Of a DNA stretch of 64,000 nucleotides, positions 37,909 through 49,106 are shown one piece after another (within the stretch, counting starts at the first letter, position 1; each line of letters starts with the position of its first letter). The stretch covers positions 496,597-560,596 of the forward strand of contig NW_024468515.1 in the NCBI RefSeq assembly GCF_001632365.1, in the 5' to 3' direction. Under the pieces are notes generated by a model. It was not told the DNA's origin. It saw nothing but the letters and a program-made list of their open reading frames with translations, and ran no database searches. A program made the position numbers and the translations under genes. The stretch is from Laetiporus sulphureus 93-53 (lineage: Eukaryota; Basidiomycota; Agaricomycetes; Polyporales; Laetiporaceae).

Positions 37909-39137
37909 CACTGATCACAGGTCACGAACGATCCTTGATTTTCACTTGGGCCGACTCTGGTCTATGAGGAGGGACAGAAAAAGGTGCCAGGCTTTAAGCA
38001 ATTGCGAAGGCGGACAGTGTGGGACAGCAGGTGGCATTGAGCAGAGCCATCCACCGAAGCCTGCTGTAGAGGTCATACCCCCGGAGAGTCCGAGACAATG
38101 AACCTCTCACGGTGGCTAAGTGATGTTCGTGTTCGCACTCACTTGAGGTTCACGAGTACTATCGCCGGCAAACGGACATGGTCCGCTGTTTCAGCTGACA
38201 CACCCGGGCCTCGTCTGATTCAAAATTACGTTACATGAGCATCTTCATCTCCGAAATGCGTCAATTGAATACCGGATGGCACGTTATTGGCTGAGATGTG
38301 CGGTGGGCTGAGGATCGTTGTAGCGAATATCGACCGAACATGATGCCGTTCTTTCTCACGTAGCCTATCATAGACATGTCTACTACAGAGTCTCAGATCT
38401 CGTCGTACATATTAGACTCAGGCATGCCCGATGGGATCCGAGAAAGTCAGCGGCACGTCAACAGCATCATTCGGCATGTCTCGGCATACTCATCACGGGG
38501 CGACACGGGTTCCAAAAGGGGTTGAAGAAGCAGGCCTATTAGTCTCGTTCCCAGACGTGGTGACTGGCGCCACTAGGAGCCGTAATTCCGATCTAACCCG
38601 CGGCGTTGTTCGATCAACAACGCGGTACTTGAACTGTCAGCTTGTTCATATCGTAACCGCCAGATCTATCACAAGAATTCACTTCGTAGGAGTTGGATCC
38701 ATCTTTCATTATCGTCGGAACTGAGTTGGGCCATCTATCCCAATCAAGGTTCCATGAGGCTGGTACTTGTTCAACTTCCGTGCAAAGCGTCGGCGGTGCC
38801 TTCCCTATATGATGGTTTCGAGTCTGCATTCTTCTTCTGATATCCCCGTGCCTTACCGTATCTTCATGCATCGACCATAATAGCTACATTCATCAACACA
38901 TGATTTCACTTCGGTCAGATTTTACCACATCGCCGAGTGTCTCGCAACATCATCTGTCATCAAGCAGCTTCGTGATAGTGAGATGGAGTGTTCGCGGTCT
39001 CTGACGAGAGTGAGACGTGCTGGGCTCCCGTTTTCCCGTCTCTCCAGCGATCTTTTCCCACCGTTCTCAGATCCAGGTTAAAGGCTCGACTCTGATCCGC
39101 CGTTAAGCTTCAACAGCACTCACCTGAAAACCCAACC
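37909..39137. other. Intergenic stretch, nothing recognised
   Basis: This is the upstream region of both the DUF6534 gene (minus) and the GMC gene (plus). Short frames such as 38431-38724 plus have no domain. No repeat with defined ends was found. Confidence 0.4.
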
Positions 39138-42055
39138 ATGGAGAGCAGACTGTCTCAAGTCGCCGATATCAGTGGAAAGCGTTTCGACTTCGTCATTGTC
39201 GGTGAGATGGAAGGGCCTCGTTACATAGCTGGAAAATACTCACAGTCATCGTGTTTTTAGGTGGTGGGGTAGGGGTTTGCTCTCTCAGACACTAGCGGCC
39301 GCGGCATTCATCCTCCGTTTCCAGACGGCGGGCCTAACCCTTGCGAATCGACTTAGCGAGAATTCTAACTTTGCGGTGGTCGTTCTTGAAGCTGGAAAGG
39401 CCCATATCGATGACCTTCGCATTCGTGAGCTCATTTGCAGCGTATAACGGTTGCTAATGATGTGATCATTGTGCTCAGTGAGTCCTAACGGTTGGCTGCA
39501 ACAATTCATGCAACCCGAATATGACTGGAAATTTCCTACTGTCCCTCAAGCTCATGCCGCAAACTCGGCGCTTGTTTGGAATCGGTGAGCACGCGAGCGT
39601 CATTTGCAATATCATGCGTCTAAAATATTATCTAGCGGCAAGGGTCTTGGCGGTAGTTCTTCACTGAATGCGATGCTGTGGACTAGGCCGCAGCGCGAGG
39701 ACATTGACGGTCGGTTGCATTCAGTCCCATCGTACGGGACTCACTAAAAATATCTCTAGCCATCGAGCGACTCGGCAATCTCGGTTGGAACTGGGACCAC
39801 TTCTACGAATACTCCAAGAAGAGCGAGAAGTTAGCCTTTGTTTTGACACCTAGGTTACAGCTGACCCAAGTGGCATAGGTTTGTACCAATAGTGGCCACT
39901 TCTACTGAACACAAAGATTTGATTGGGAAGAAGTCTGTGGGATCGAGTGGTCAGTATGTTCGTTCCCCTTCATCTTCCTTATCTCAGTGTAGAAAACCTC
40001 AGGCCCTATTCCAATCTCCTTTGTTCCCACTAGCTCTGGTGCCGAGGCTCCCTACCAGAAGGTACATAAGTTCTCATATAGCAACAGTCATTTAAGATCC
40101 TGACGCATACTGCAGAGTCTTGCAAAGCATGGTGTCCAAGTTTCTCATGATTTTGTAAGTTTCCCGTCCCCGTCAACATACCAAGCTGTTTCATGACTTG
40201 GTCGCATCGGCTATGGCACTCGTTATAGTTGAGCGGAGAGGCAAGCACATTGCTATCGAGCGTATAACCAGCCTGACAAGACAATAGACTACGGGAACAT
40301 GGAAATCTGTATCCATTATAGATCCCGAGACGGGAAATAGGAGCTATGCTACCAATGTGAGTTAGACAATCATTAGCTCCCTTGACACGCTACTTATAGC
40401 ATGCACACATGTAGGCATACCTGCTCCCTGTCATCGATCGCCCGAACCTGAAAGTACTCACTGAAGCCTACGTCACTAAGATCATTACCTCAAGGGATGG
40501 TGGCGAAATGATTGCCAACGGGGTTGAGTTTGAATGCAATGGATGCACCTATACAGTGTATGCGGGTAAAGAAGTCATCTTGTCTGCTGGGTAGGTTTTC
40601 CATATTGTCGCGCAGATCGTTCGATGATCGTATCTACAGTGCCGTTAAAACGCCGACCATCCTTGAATTGAGCGGTATCGGTGACCGTGCTATCCTCGAG
40701 CCCCTTGGCATAGTCGTCCAGAAAGATCTTCCCGCCGTTGGCGCGAACGTCAGAGACAAGCTTTTTACCAAGATTGTATTAGGTATATTGACTAGACATT
40801 CTCTCAATCGTGATGACTGAAACATGTTCAGAAATGCAAGACGGCATCGTGAGCAGCAACCTCCTCGAGGATCCAAACTTTCAAGAGAAGTTGCGCAGTT
40901 CCCAGTAGGCTTTCAGTTTCACCTCGTTGCTCATAGTCACTTACAATTGCTCATAAAGCCCCAACTTGACGGGGCCATTTGCCTTGGCGATGACTGGTGT
41001 CACCTTCCTTCCTGTCCAGGCATTCTCGGAAAACGCGAATGCCATAATTGAACGATGCGCTGAGAAGCATTCTGCCTATACCTCAGCGTACCCTCCTGGT
41101 GTGAAGGAGCAACTTGATATACAGCTCGATCTCCTCAAAAATGTAACGGTTCCGGATACTGAACTACTTGTTATGCCATTCTCCTTTGCACCACCCAGTA
41201 CGTTTCGCTCGTTGTCCGTGGTAATTATATCTGACATCGCTCTCAGTCCAGGGAAGGCCGTACGTTATTCTTGCTGTATGCATCGTTCACCCTTTCTCCA
41301 GAGGCAGCATTGTCAGTGCCCATGATTATTTCTCGATGACCAGTAATTTATTTGCATCCATCAGCATATCCAATCCGCGGACCCCAAGGCCGCCCCACTT
41401 ATCGACCCGCACTACTTTGAAGACAATGTAGACTTGGAAATCTTAGTCGAAGCAACGAAATTCGCGCGCAAGGTTGCACAGACAGAACCTTTCAAGAGCA
41501 TAACCGTACAGGAAGTTGTCCCGGGGCCTGGCGTAATCACCGACGAGCAGCTACGTGGTAGGAATAGTTGTTACCGTCGAAGGGCTCTCAACGACGCTGA
41601 TGTCTACTTACTAGATACGGTGAAGAAGAATCTGTCTACAATCTGGCGTGAGTCCGAAGCCTGTCTGATTCGTCCTTGAATCATTGATTGGCGTGACAGA
41701 CACTGTGGGTAGTGCGTCCATGCTGCCTGAGGACAAAGGCGGGGTGGTGGATGCTACACTCAAGGTAGGGGAAATGACTTCATACTTTTTGCTACTTATA
41801 TCGATCAACAATTGCAGGTATATGGCACGAAGAACATACGTATCGTGGACCTTTCCGTGGTACCGCTCCCAATTGCTTCTCATACTCAAAGTAAGTCAGA
41901 ATGTTGACATTCTCTCAGGTGATACTGAACACATCGCAGCGGTAGCCTATGCGATTGCTGAACAAGGTTGGTACACTTGTTTGCATATGATGGTCATTCC
42001 GCTTACTACGATTTGCATAGCTGCTGATATTATCAAGGCGATCCACAGTATCTAG
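39138..42055 (+). CDS. GMC-family FAD oxidoreductase (aryl-alcohol/choline oxidase-like)
   Basis: GMC enzymes oxidise alcohols with FAD; in wood- and litter-decay fungi many supply hydrogen peroxide. About 18 exons run from ATG 39138 to TAG 42055. The FAD-binding start reads FDFVIVGGG, then TAGLTLANRLSE after an intron. GKGLGGSSSLNAMLW is the GMC signature region. Later blocks are YLLPVIDRPNLKVL, GKEVILSAGAVKTPTILELS and ADPKAAPLIDPHYFE. The active-site end HTVGSASMLPEDKGGVVD...DLSVVPLPIASHTQ carries both expected histidines. No signal peptide is visible. One join is doubtful: around 40155-40288 the frame with YNQPDKT and the frame with TTGTWKSV are offset. A 133-nt intron resolves it but drops a usually conserved stretch, so a frameshift is possible. 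Confidence 0.78.
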
Positions 42056-43957
42056 GTCGACTACACCGACTGCATGAAATGTACGTAGCTTTCTTCTGAG
42101 GCAAGAATCTGCATGAGGGTGCCTCCCATATATTTGCCTGTTTGTTCTCGCACCGTTGCTCGGAGTATTTCTGTGTTTGATTCTGCCCGAACGTGGATGA
42201 CAGTAGCTCGTTATGAAGAAGCTGACATACTTAGTCCCATCCGTACCACATTGTACTATGTGAGATTGAGCTGTCCCACGGCGATGGCGATGAATTCAAT
42301 TGTCATTTTGACCAATTTCGCCCACCATTAAACATACACGGATATGTGCATATTATCCGATGCAACTTTTGCTGATGCATTGTGGCGCACCGGATTTGGA
42401 CTGGGGGCAACTCTGGCACCTACTGCTCACGTCCGAAGTGCAATGCTGTAACAATGGCTTCTCACCGTGGTGGAGGTGTCGACTTACCGAGCGAGCATCT
42501 CTGTACCTCTGTCCTATAGATATCGGAGGAGGCGATAAAACCATGACAGCAAAACACTAAGGATAATGCGGAAAGACAGCTCGACGAAGAGAAGCGAGAG
42601 CAGATGACGTGGCAAGACAATAACGAACAGCGATGGAGAACGGGAAGAGATCCGAAGACGGTCACGAGCACTTGAAATCCTGACGAGCAACGACTTCCAG
42701 CCCAGCGGGCGGGAATTGGGCGGGAACATCATGGAAGAGGCCAGTGAGAGGAATGGTCACGAGCTCAAGCCGGTGGTACCACATTGATGAACCAGGGCCA
42801 GTCGAGGCGGAAGAACGGCGTCCAAACAGGCGAGAGCAGAAGCTCGAGGGCACGGGGCGAGAAACGAGAGGCAGGGACATCGAAGAAGAATGGTCCTGAG
42901 AATGTCTGGGGACGAGACTAAGGAAGACGAATATTCATTGACGGTGAAGGTCCGCGAAGCCCGAAGTCAAAAACGTCAGGTTGAGAAGTTCTGACTGATC
43001 CGTCAGCTTCGCATCTAATTAGACGTCAGGCTCCTAGCAAAAGACTCATGGAAGGAAACAAGCCAACGATTTCATTAATAATGCACTGCGATTGATGCTG
43101 ATATCACTGGTTGCGTTTCTGATTGATGTGTTCACCTTACTGGCATGGCTCAGCAGTTCGTCATGCGTACTAACCTCATTTTTAGATCCGAAATAGGAAG
43201 ATCGATGATCTCAGCGCGCGCAGTAAGAGCGGGCCATCCATATGCATCCATCTTCACCCATGCAAATTGGGACATTGCATTGCCGTGTGACATCTTGCTT
43301 CGAGTCCTGACCTTGCACTGGGTAAGCAATACTTACTTGGGGGTGTCCCGGGCGCTGCATCCGCACGCCCAGGTCCAAATGACCGGCGAACACACCCGCA
43401 CACAGTGACCTTGAACGTGTCAATAGTGAGCGAAAACGGCGGGAGTAAGATACGAAGAACGTTTGTATGGTACGCGACAAAAGGTTAGATATTTTTGGAG
43501 CAATTGAAATAAAGAATGCTTAGATGTGCACGTCATCGGATACGCCGACGTCTTTCTTCGATGGCCAGGGGCCATCAAAAAGTTTCATCAGAGAGGATCT
43601 CGAGTTGCGTGCGCAAAGCTTCCATCCCCGGTCGTACACCGGTTTGAACAACCTCTCCTCGATGCAAATATATGGTGTCCCCATATAAAATCGGGTCTGC
43701 GATTGCATCACTGCGAAAAACGCTCCTTGCATGTAATGCCGACACCAGAGTGCTCCAATGATCCAGAGATGAAAGAGATTGATGACTCATATTCGACTGT
43801 TCGACATACCACACATGCCCGCTTTCCGCTAACATTAGCAGAGAAGCCGTGACACCACTCCCTCACTATGTTGGACAGTGCTTGTTTGTCCAAAGGAGCA
43901 GAGAGAACCGGGCTTCAGTAGACGACAGCGGTGTGGCCGTACCATCACGCACGGTTT
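42056..43957. other. Accessory DNA with one copy of a degenerate repeat
   Basis: No intact gene. About 42500-42900 matches 49880-50270 on the same strand (see the repeat entry). Minus-strand frames at 43520-43893 read like decayed coding DNA that continues beyond the hAT-like MITE (see the relic entry). Confidence 0.4.
42500..42900 (+). repeat. Dispersed degenerate repeat, copy A
   Basis: Shared landmarks with copy B (49880-50270) occur in the same order: CATCTCTGTACCTC upstream, AGAGATCC(G/A)AAGA(C/A)GGT, CCAGCGGGCGGGAA, GTCACGA(G/A)CTCAAGCC and CAGAAGCTCGAG. Identity is patchy with indels, so the copies are old. Neither copy has terminal repeats that I can define or a recognisable protein; frames are rich in Arg, Lys, Glu and Gln. 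Confidence 0.6.
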
Positions 43958-43965
43958 CCACCAAG

Positions 43966-44511
43966 TAAGGCTCCAACTATTTATACTATTTACACTCCTG
44001 AGGTGTAAATAAATAGTATATAGTAAACAGTTATCTATATGTNNNNNNNNNNNNNNNNNNNNNNNNNNNNNNNNNNNNNNNNNNNNNNNNNNNNNNNNNN
44101 NNNNNNNNNNNNNNNNNNNNNNNNNNNNNNNNNNNNNNNNNNNNNNNNNNNNNNNNNNNNNNNNNNNNNNNNNNNNNNNNNNNNNNNNNNNNNNNNNNNN
44201 NNNNNNNNNNNNNNNNNATGACCAGAAAATCTTATGTCATACAAGAAATGACAAGAAACTCATGTTCATGAGCCTATATGATGATAAACTGTCAGTGGTG
44301 ACTGCTGTTAAACACTATGACTTTCAATTGGCTCACTGTTGTGCTGTCAAATCTAGCAATTGTGCACTCAATAGCCCTATATCATCATAAAACTATTTAT
44401 ACTATATATATACATCTATTTACTATGTACAGGCCCAACTGTAAATAAACAGATATAGTAAACAGTTAAAACTATGTAACATAGTAAATAGATAGAAATG
44501 TTGGAGCCTTA
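43966..44511. mobile_element. hAT-like MITE with 8-bp target duplication
   Basis: Perfect 12-bp terminal inverted repeats TAAGGCTCCAAC...GTTGGAGCCTTA bound a non-coding AT-rich element. An exact 8-bp direct duplication CCACCAAG flanks it (43958-43965 and 44512-44519). Eight-bp duplications are typical of hAT transposons, and there is no transposase. Internal palindromic stretches (ATTTAC/GTAAAT types) occur near both ends. Length is about 546 bp including the assembly gap. Confidence 0.88.
44043..44217. other. Assembly gap (175 N)
   Basis: A run of unknown bases lies inside the MITE. The flanking AT-rich inverted repeats probably caused the assembly break. No coding frame across it has meaning. 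Confidence 0.98.
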
Positions 44512-45379
44512 CCACCAAGTGTAATCACGGCAGGCGCAGAAGAAGACGAACCTGGGGTCGAAACGCCGTCAGCAACGGGACAAAAAACGGCAATTATTCG
44601 CTCACAAACGGCATTAGCACAACTAGGTGCAGGAAGCAGCATCACGCCATCGACAACGGTACGATGACACTCACTGACAACAATGTCATAGAAAGCTGCA
44701 AGGCGCAGCAAATGATGCAATGGCAAATCGACCATCAACGATGACAGCGGAACATCAACCGCAGATGTATGTAAAGGACGTCTGCGAAGCAACTGACCAT
44801 TTCAACTAGCAGACGAACCGAAAAGACTCCCAACGCGAATCATCACAGATATGACACAGAAGGTTGCGCACCACAGTATCCAGTGTACGGTCTACATGTT
44901 CAAGACTCATACCATGCAGTTGCAGTAACGGTGACAGCGAGCGATAAGGCACACGGGGAGCGAGAAATGAAATAGGAAGATCACAACGAAGATGACAGAC
45001 ATGCAGGCGAGACGACAGCAAGATGCTCATACTCTTAGTACAGCCAGTGAATCATCTCCAACCACAACATCGTGGCAGATGCTGCATGGATGACATAATC
45101 ATATTTAATGGCTGTGTCAATGCAAAGGTCCTAGTAGATTGACGCCGAGGGAACGAAGAGTCTGGCAGGACGTAAATGGTGGGAAGAATGCCCTTGATGG
45201 ATGCCAATTCGAACAGACCGTTCCCTCGTGCGAGCCTGCTTGCTCTCGTCCGCGTCATGAGATCGTGTCGAGCGGTGATGCGACAGCAACCTCCAACACC
45301 GAGTCGTGTCCAGCTAGCATCATTGTGACAGGGCGGCAATATCCAATGGATGGTGCCTAGTACTACGTGCCAAAAGGTG

Positions 45380-45447
45380 CACCAAACGGGCCGGCGGCCC
45401 ATTTGGTGTCCAGTGTGTGACCCCGGGCTGCACACTGGACACCAAAT
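45380..45447. repeat. Two adjacent hairpins
   Basis: A perfect inverted repeat has 17-bp arms at 45401-45417 and 45431-45447 (ATTTGGTGTCCAGTGTG and its complement) around a 13-bp loop. A second, imperfect hairpin immediately to the left (about 45380-45409, ACCAAACGGGCCG...CGGCCCATTTGGT) shares part of the same arm, so two alternative folds compete. No T-run follows. Confidence 0.75.
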
Positions 45448-45909
45448 TCGAGTGACTCGCCACAGCTTTCTGCTCTCGCTTTTGCCGTCTATTTCGCTGC
45501 AATGCTCTAACAGACCTATCACCGACGCTCTTCGATATCGTTCGTGTGCTGTCTCAGATAAGCATAGTGTTCAAGCTATCTATCAAGCCGACGACCAGGC
45601 TGCTTACATTCAACCATTTGATTTTGGTAGCATTAGATAACGGTACACAAGGAATCAATGAAAGATCACATGTTGCAATGTATCATGGCATTCATTTCAT
45701 GCGTGTAATAAGGAACTAGGTCATCGTCTCTCATGCATCACTCACGAGCTGGTGTTCTGTAACAGTTGTGCAGAACATTCTATCTATATGATTCCAACAT
45801 CAACGGAAGGCATTGGTAGATTGGCACGGCAGCATCATGCTTGCCATGGCACAATCCTTGCTGCTCAATCTGTCAGATGTATCATGCGCTGCATCATGGT
45901 ATCGATGTA

Positions 45910-47356
45910 CAGTCGTGGACAGCCAAACACGACAATTTTAGAACATAACTTTAAAATGTCCGATATGTATCAGAATCGATCCGGATTGATGAGAGGGTGT
46001 CCGTAAATAAATTTGAGGCAAATCCTACAAACCGTTTGCCCACAAAAGGTGATTTTGTAATCTAAAACCTCCCAAAATTTGGTGGACCCCCCAAAACAGG
46101 TCCAAAAATCACGTAAAATGCGCCAATCGACTCCTTTTGAGTTCCTTTATATGATTCCATTAAGAGTTCACCAAAAATAATGATGAAAATTGAGAAAACA
46201 ATTACGCAAGTCGGCTGTTGTGACTTGAGCTAAGTCATATGTATACTATGCGTGGTCGCAAAAAGGCTTGCACATCTAAAAACACGTCTGGGCTACGCAA
46301 TCAAACAGCAGCTTGAGCTCCTTCTACTCCTCCTCTAGAGTTAGAGGAGAATCTATTCCAACCTGACCCTCCTAAACCACTCGACATTGACGATGACTAT
46401 GGATCTGACTGGTACCCACATGCTGAGCACTTAGTTTGAAGCGAGCTTTCTCTGGACCTGATGATCATTTAAGTGATGAACTGGACGAGTTTCTGGTGAC
46501 AGAGGAGATGCTGAGTGAGGCTGCCATGAGAAATTGGTTTGCTTTGGCCAGAAGACATGGGGACCACTTCGAGGATGACGAGTGGTTGCCCCTTAAGGAG
46601 AAGGCAGAAAAAGAGAAAAGGGCAGCAAGAAAAAAGCGTACGCTCTGATGATCTCACAATACCAATGAGCAATTGACTGACCATACCTGCCGACAGCACG
46701 GCCCAAGCACTACAACATGACACCAGTCCTCACTGATAAGTCTGAACGCAGTCAGAGCCACTACCGAAATGAGCTCAATTCTCAGGGAAACCTGCTTCTT
46801 CTTGGAATCACCTCTCGTAAACATGAGCAGACTGTTTTTACAGGTGCAGTGACTCAGTCAGTGTCGAATTTCAATAAGTGTGTGGTGTTAAATGTGAGAA
46901 TGAAAGCATCAAAGACGGCGATGGCGGGCTCTTCCAAATTAGCAAGAGCAACTTAAGCTATGCTTTTTTTCACTCGGAATCACCTCCAGTAAACATTCCG
47001 CACTGGAGACCACCATCAAGTATGGATGCATATTGAAAGGGGCTGACTGGAAAGGGTGCTGAGTGGGCAGTGCGCAAGCAGAAAAGTCATCGTGTGGTTT
47101 CTCAGAGTGTGATGATGAGTATTGAGGCAGTTTTGAACTAATACTACCTGATCTGCCAGTTTCTGGCTGAAAAAAATTCTGATTTTGGCCTAAAAATTTG
47201 GCGGATGCCAAAAATGCATGCGAAAAATACAAAGAAAGGGTTTTGGATGCTTCTTGACATTTTCAGTCTGAAGTTGTCCTCAAAATCAAAAAGTAACGAG
47301 CCGTTTGCACGGAATAAATGTATTTTATTTTTGTCGACTTTGGCTGTCCACGACTG
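45910..47356. mobile_element. Non-autonomous Tc1/mariner-like element
   Basis: Inverted ends CAGTCGTGGACAGCCAAA (first 18 bp identical, then CGACAA shared after two mismatches) lie at 45910 and 47356, each flanked by TA (45908-45909 and 47357-47358), the Tc1/mariner target. The 1447-bp interior holds only pieces of coding DNA: a start MRGRKKACTSKN near 46250 and an acidic stretch LSDELDEFLVTEEMLSEA to RAARKKR at 46436-46648. No DDE/D catalytic domain is seen. A near-repeated GGAATCACCTC..GTAAACAT occurs at about 46803 and 46977. It is most likely an internally deleted copy needing transposase from elsewhere. Confidence 0.82.
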
Positions 47357-47471
47357 TAGAGTCTAGACGCATAGCCTCTGTTTCTAAAGTGCCACATGCC
47401 TGAATGCAGATTACATTAAAATCAGTTGGGCAGTCACAGGACGCCATCCCTATCCCTCATCCCGATTCGCA

Positions 47472-49106
47472 ATGGGACAGATCGGTCGCATACCCGTGGA
47501 CATTGCGACAGTCTGCATAGAAAGCTTTTTATATGGCATCTTCTTCACTCTGTCTATAGTTTCTTTCTATCTCTTATATCAACGACAGAAAGGTTTGGGA
47601 GCATGGGAGGGTGGAGGACGAAGCCAGTCAGACTCTGCATCTCGGAAGTCAATCAAAAACTTATTGGTTGCCATCGTACTTATTTTCCTCTCCAACGCTG
47701 TCGTCAGTTCCTTTTTATGATATGATCTGCTAGTATGATCTGACTGATTATGACTGATAGCACTGGATAGTAGTTCTCGCGTGGATATTTGAAGCCTTCA
47801 TATACTACAAAGACGGCAATGCACCATCAGAGTTTTACGCCAATATGTCGCAGCCAACAGAAGTTGTTCAAAGTGCTGCAGTAATCTTTACAACCATAGG
47901 CAATGATGCTATGATTGTGAGCTGATGCTGTTTATGTCTTTCAAATGACTGACAGCCTGTGAGTGCAGATATACCGCCTTTGGATCATGTGGGCATTCAA
48001 CAAACAAGTAGTCATATTTCTGCTCTGCACACTTGTTGGCTTAACAGGTGAGAAAAGCCATTTGTGAGCTAATGTGCAAGGACTAATGTCATAATAGTCT
48101 GCGGTGTTGGTACCATTTACCAGATGATGACATTCCATCTCAGTGAAAATGTCTTCGTCGCTGCTCTGGGTTGCTGGCTGACTAGTGGTTGTGTGTTCAC
48201 GCTTTGGTACATGATATACACGATTGTTCCAATGTTATCACACTGACGAGGCACATGAATGGACAGCACCATCATGTACAGCACAAGTGAGTTGCTGTTA
48301 CTGACTGTGGACCGAGGATGTCTGCTGAAAACAATGTATAATGGTCACCTTCAGCTATGATTGCATGGCATATTTGGAGAATAAAGTCAGCTATCGTAGG
48401 CCATAGACATGGCAGTCTGATGGTACGTATGCCATCAGCTATTGTAGGTAATTCTCCTAATGCATCTGTTCATTTAGTCTGTCATGGCTATAGTTGTCGA
48501 TGTTGACTTTCCCAGCCAGCCCGTTGTGCGGCCAGGAGTTCGAGAGTTGCCCGCTCTCTAGAAGATGGCTCCACGGGGCCAAACTGATGGCCCGTCCCAT
48601 TGTAGCCACACTCTATTATATACATGCGCGCTACTACTCTCTCACGCCGGTGGCGCAGGTCGCACCGGGGCCTCTCACATCTGTGCTCCACGCCCAGATT
48701 CCAACAGTCGAAAGTGCTGTGCTCTACATGTAAATTCAACACTCCTTCGATATTTCATTATCTAAGATATGTGTAGAATATGGACCATCTTCTTCATGGT
48801 CACTTATGAGGCTCGATCTATTTGCAATACGTGGCCAACGAGACATTGGGCTTCGTCGCTGGCATATCCTTCATGCTCATCAACGTGCGACGGTTGGCAT
48901 GGAATGGGCCCAGGCCCCAGAATGGCACGATCACAACCGTGACATTTGCAGTCCCGTCCGGCACGTCAGCTAGTGGCAATCAACCGTTTGCGATGAGGCC
49001 TTTGGCGGCCACTATCAGGTCCACTGTGCACAGAGATCACGACTTTGATGATGCTCCTGTCAAGTCATTCTCTCATGAATCTTCCACCTTCGTGTCGGAC
49101 GCTTGA
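47472..49106 (+). pseudogene. Seven-helix membrane protein gene broken by a solo LTR
   Basis: This is the first of two tandem paralogues. It starts MGQIGRIPVDIATVCIES and follows the same exon chain as the intact copy at 51352-52744 (HWIVVLAWIFEAF, IYRLWIMWAFNK, TMIAWHIWRIKSAI, SVMAIVVE). A 206-bp solo LTR plus a 5-bp duplication sits inside the exon encoding VESAVLYM and brings in frame stops. Downstream, a 1-nt deletion near 48817 and small insertions near 48887-48925, relative to the paralogue, break the last exon. The C-terminal sequence to SSTFVSDA remains recognisable. Up to the LTR the frame is open, so a truncated protein is conceivable. Confidence 0.88.
48501..48706 (-). mobile_element. 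Solo LTR, 206 bp, inside a gene
   Basis: Same family and length as 22767-22972, in opposite orientation. It is flanked by an exact GTCGA duplication (48496-48500 and 48707-48711). The duplicated bases are part of the codons that the intact paralogue reads as IVESA, which fixes the original target. The two LTR copies are closely similar but differ at scattered bases. Confidence 0.95.

Larger units (their letters stand above)
43520..45030 (-). pseudogene. Unidentified coding relic split by a MITE
   Basis: Minus-strand open segments at 44520-44792 (VPLSSLMVDLPLHHLLRLAA) and 44806-45030 lie on one side of the hAT-like MITE. Segments at 43520-43893 (LSNIVREWCHGFSANVSG, then KLCARNSRSSLMKLFDG) lie on the other side. 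Removing the MITE and one target copy brings the segments together. Stops still interrupt every frame, so it is decayed. I do not recognise the family. Confidence 0.35.

Noticed and set aside
44035..44244. Open frames through the N run
   Set aside because: Artefact of the assembly gap.
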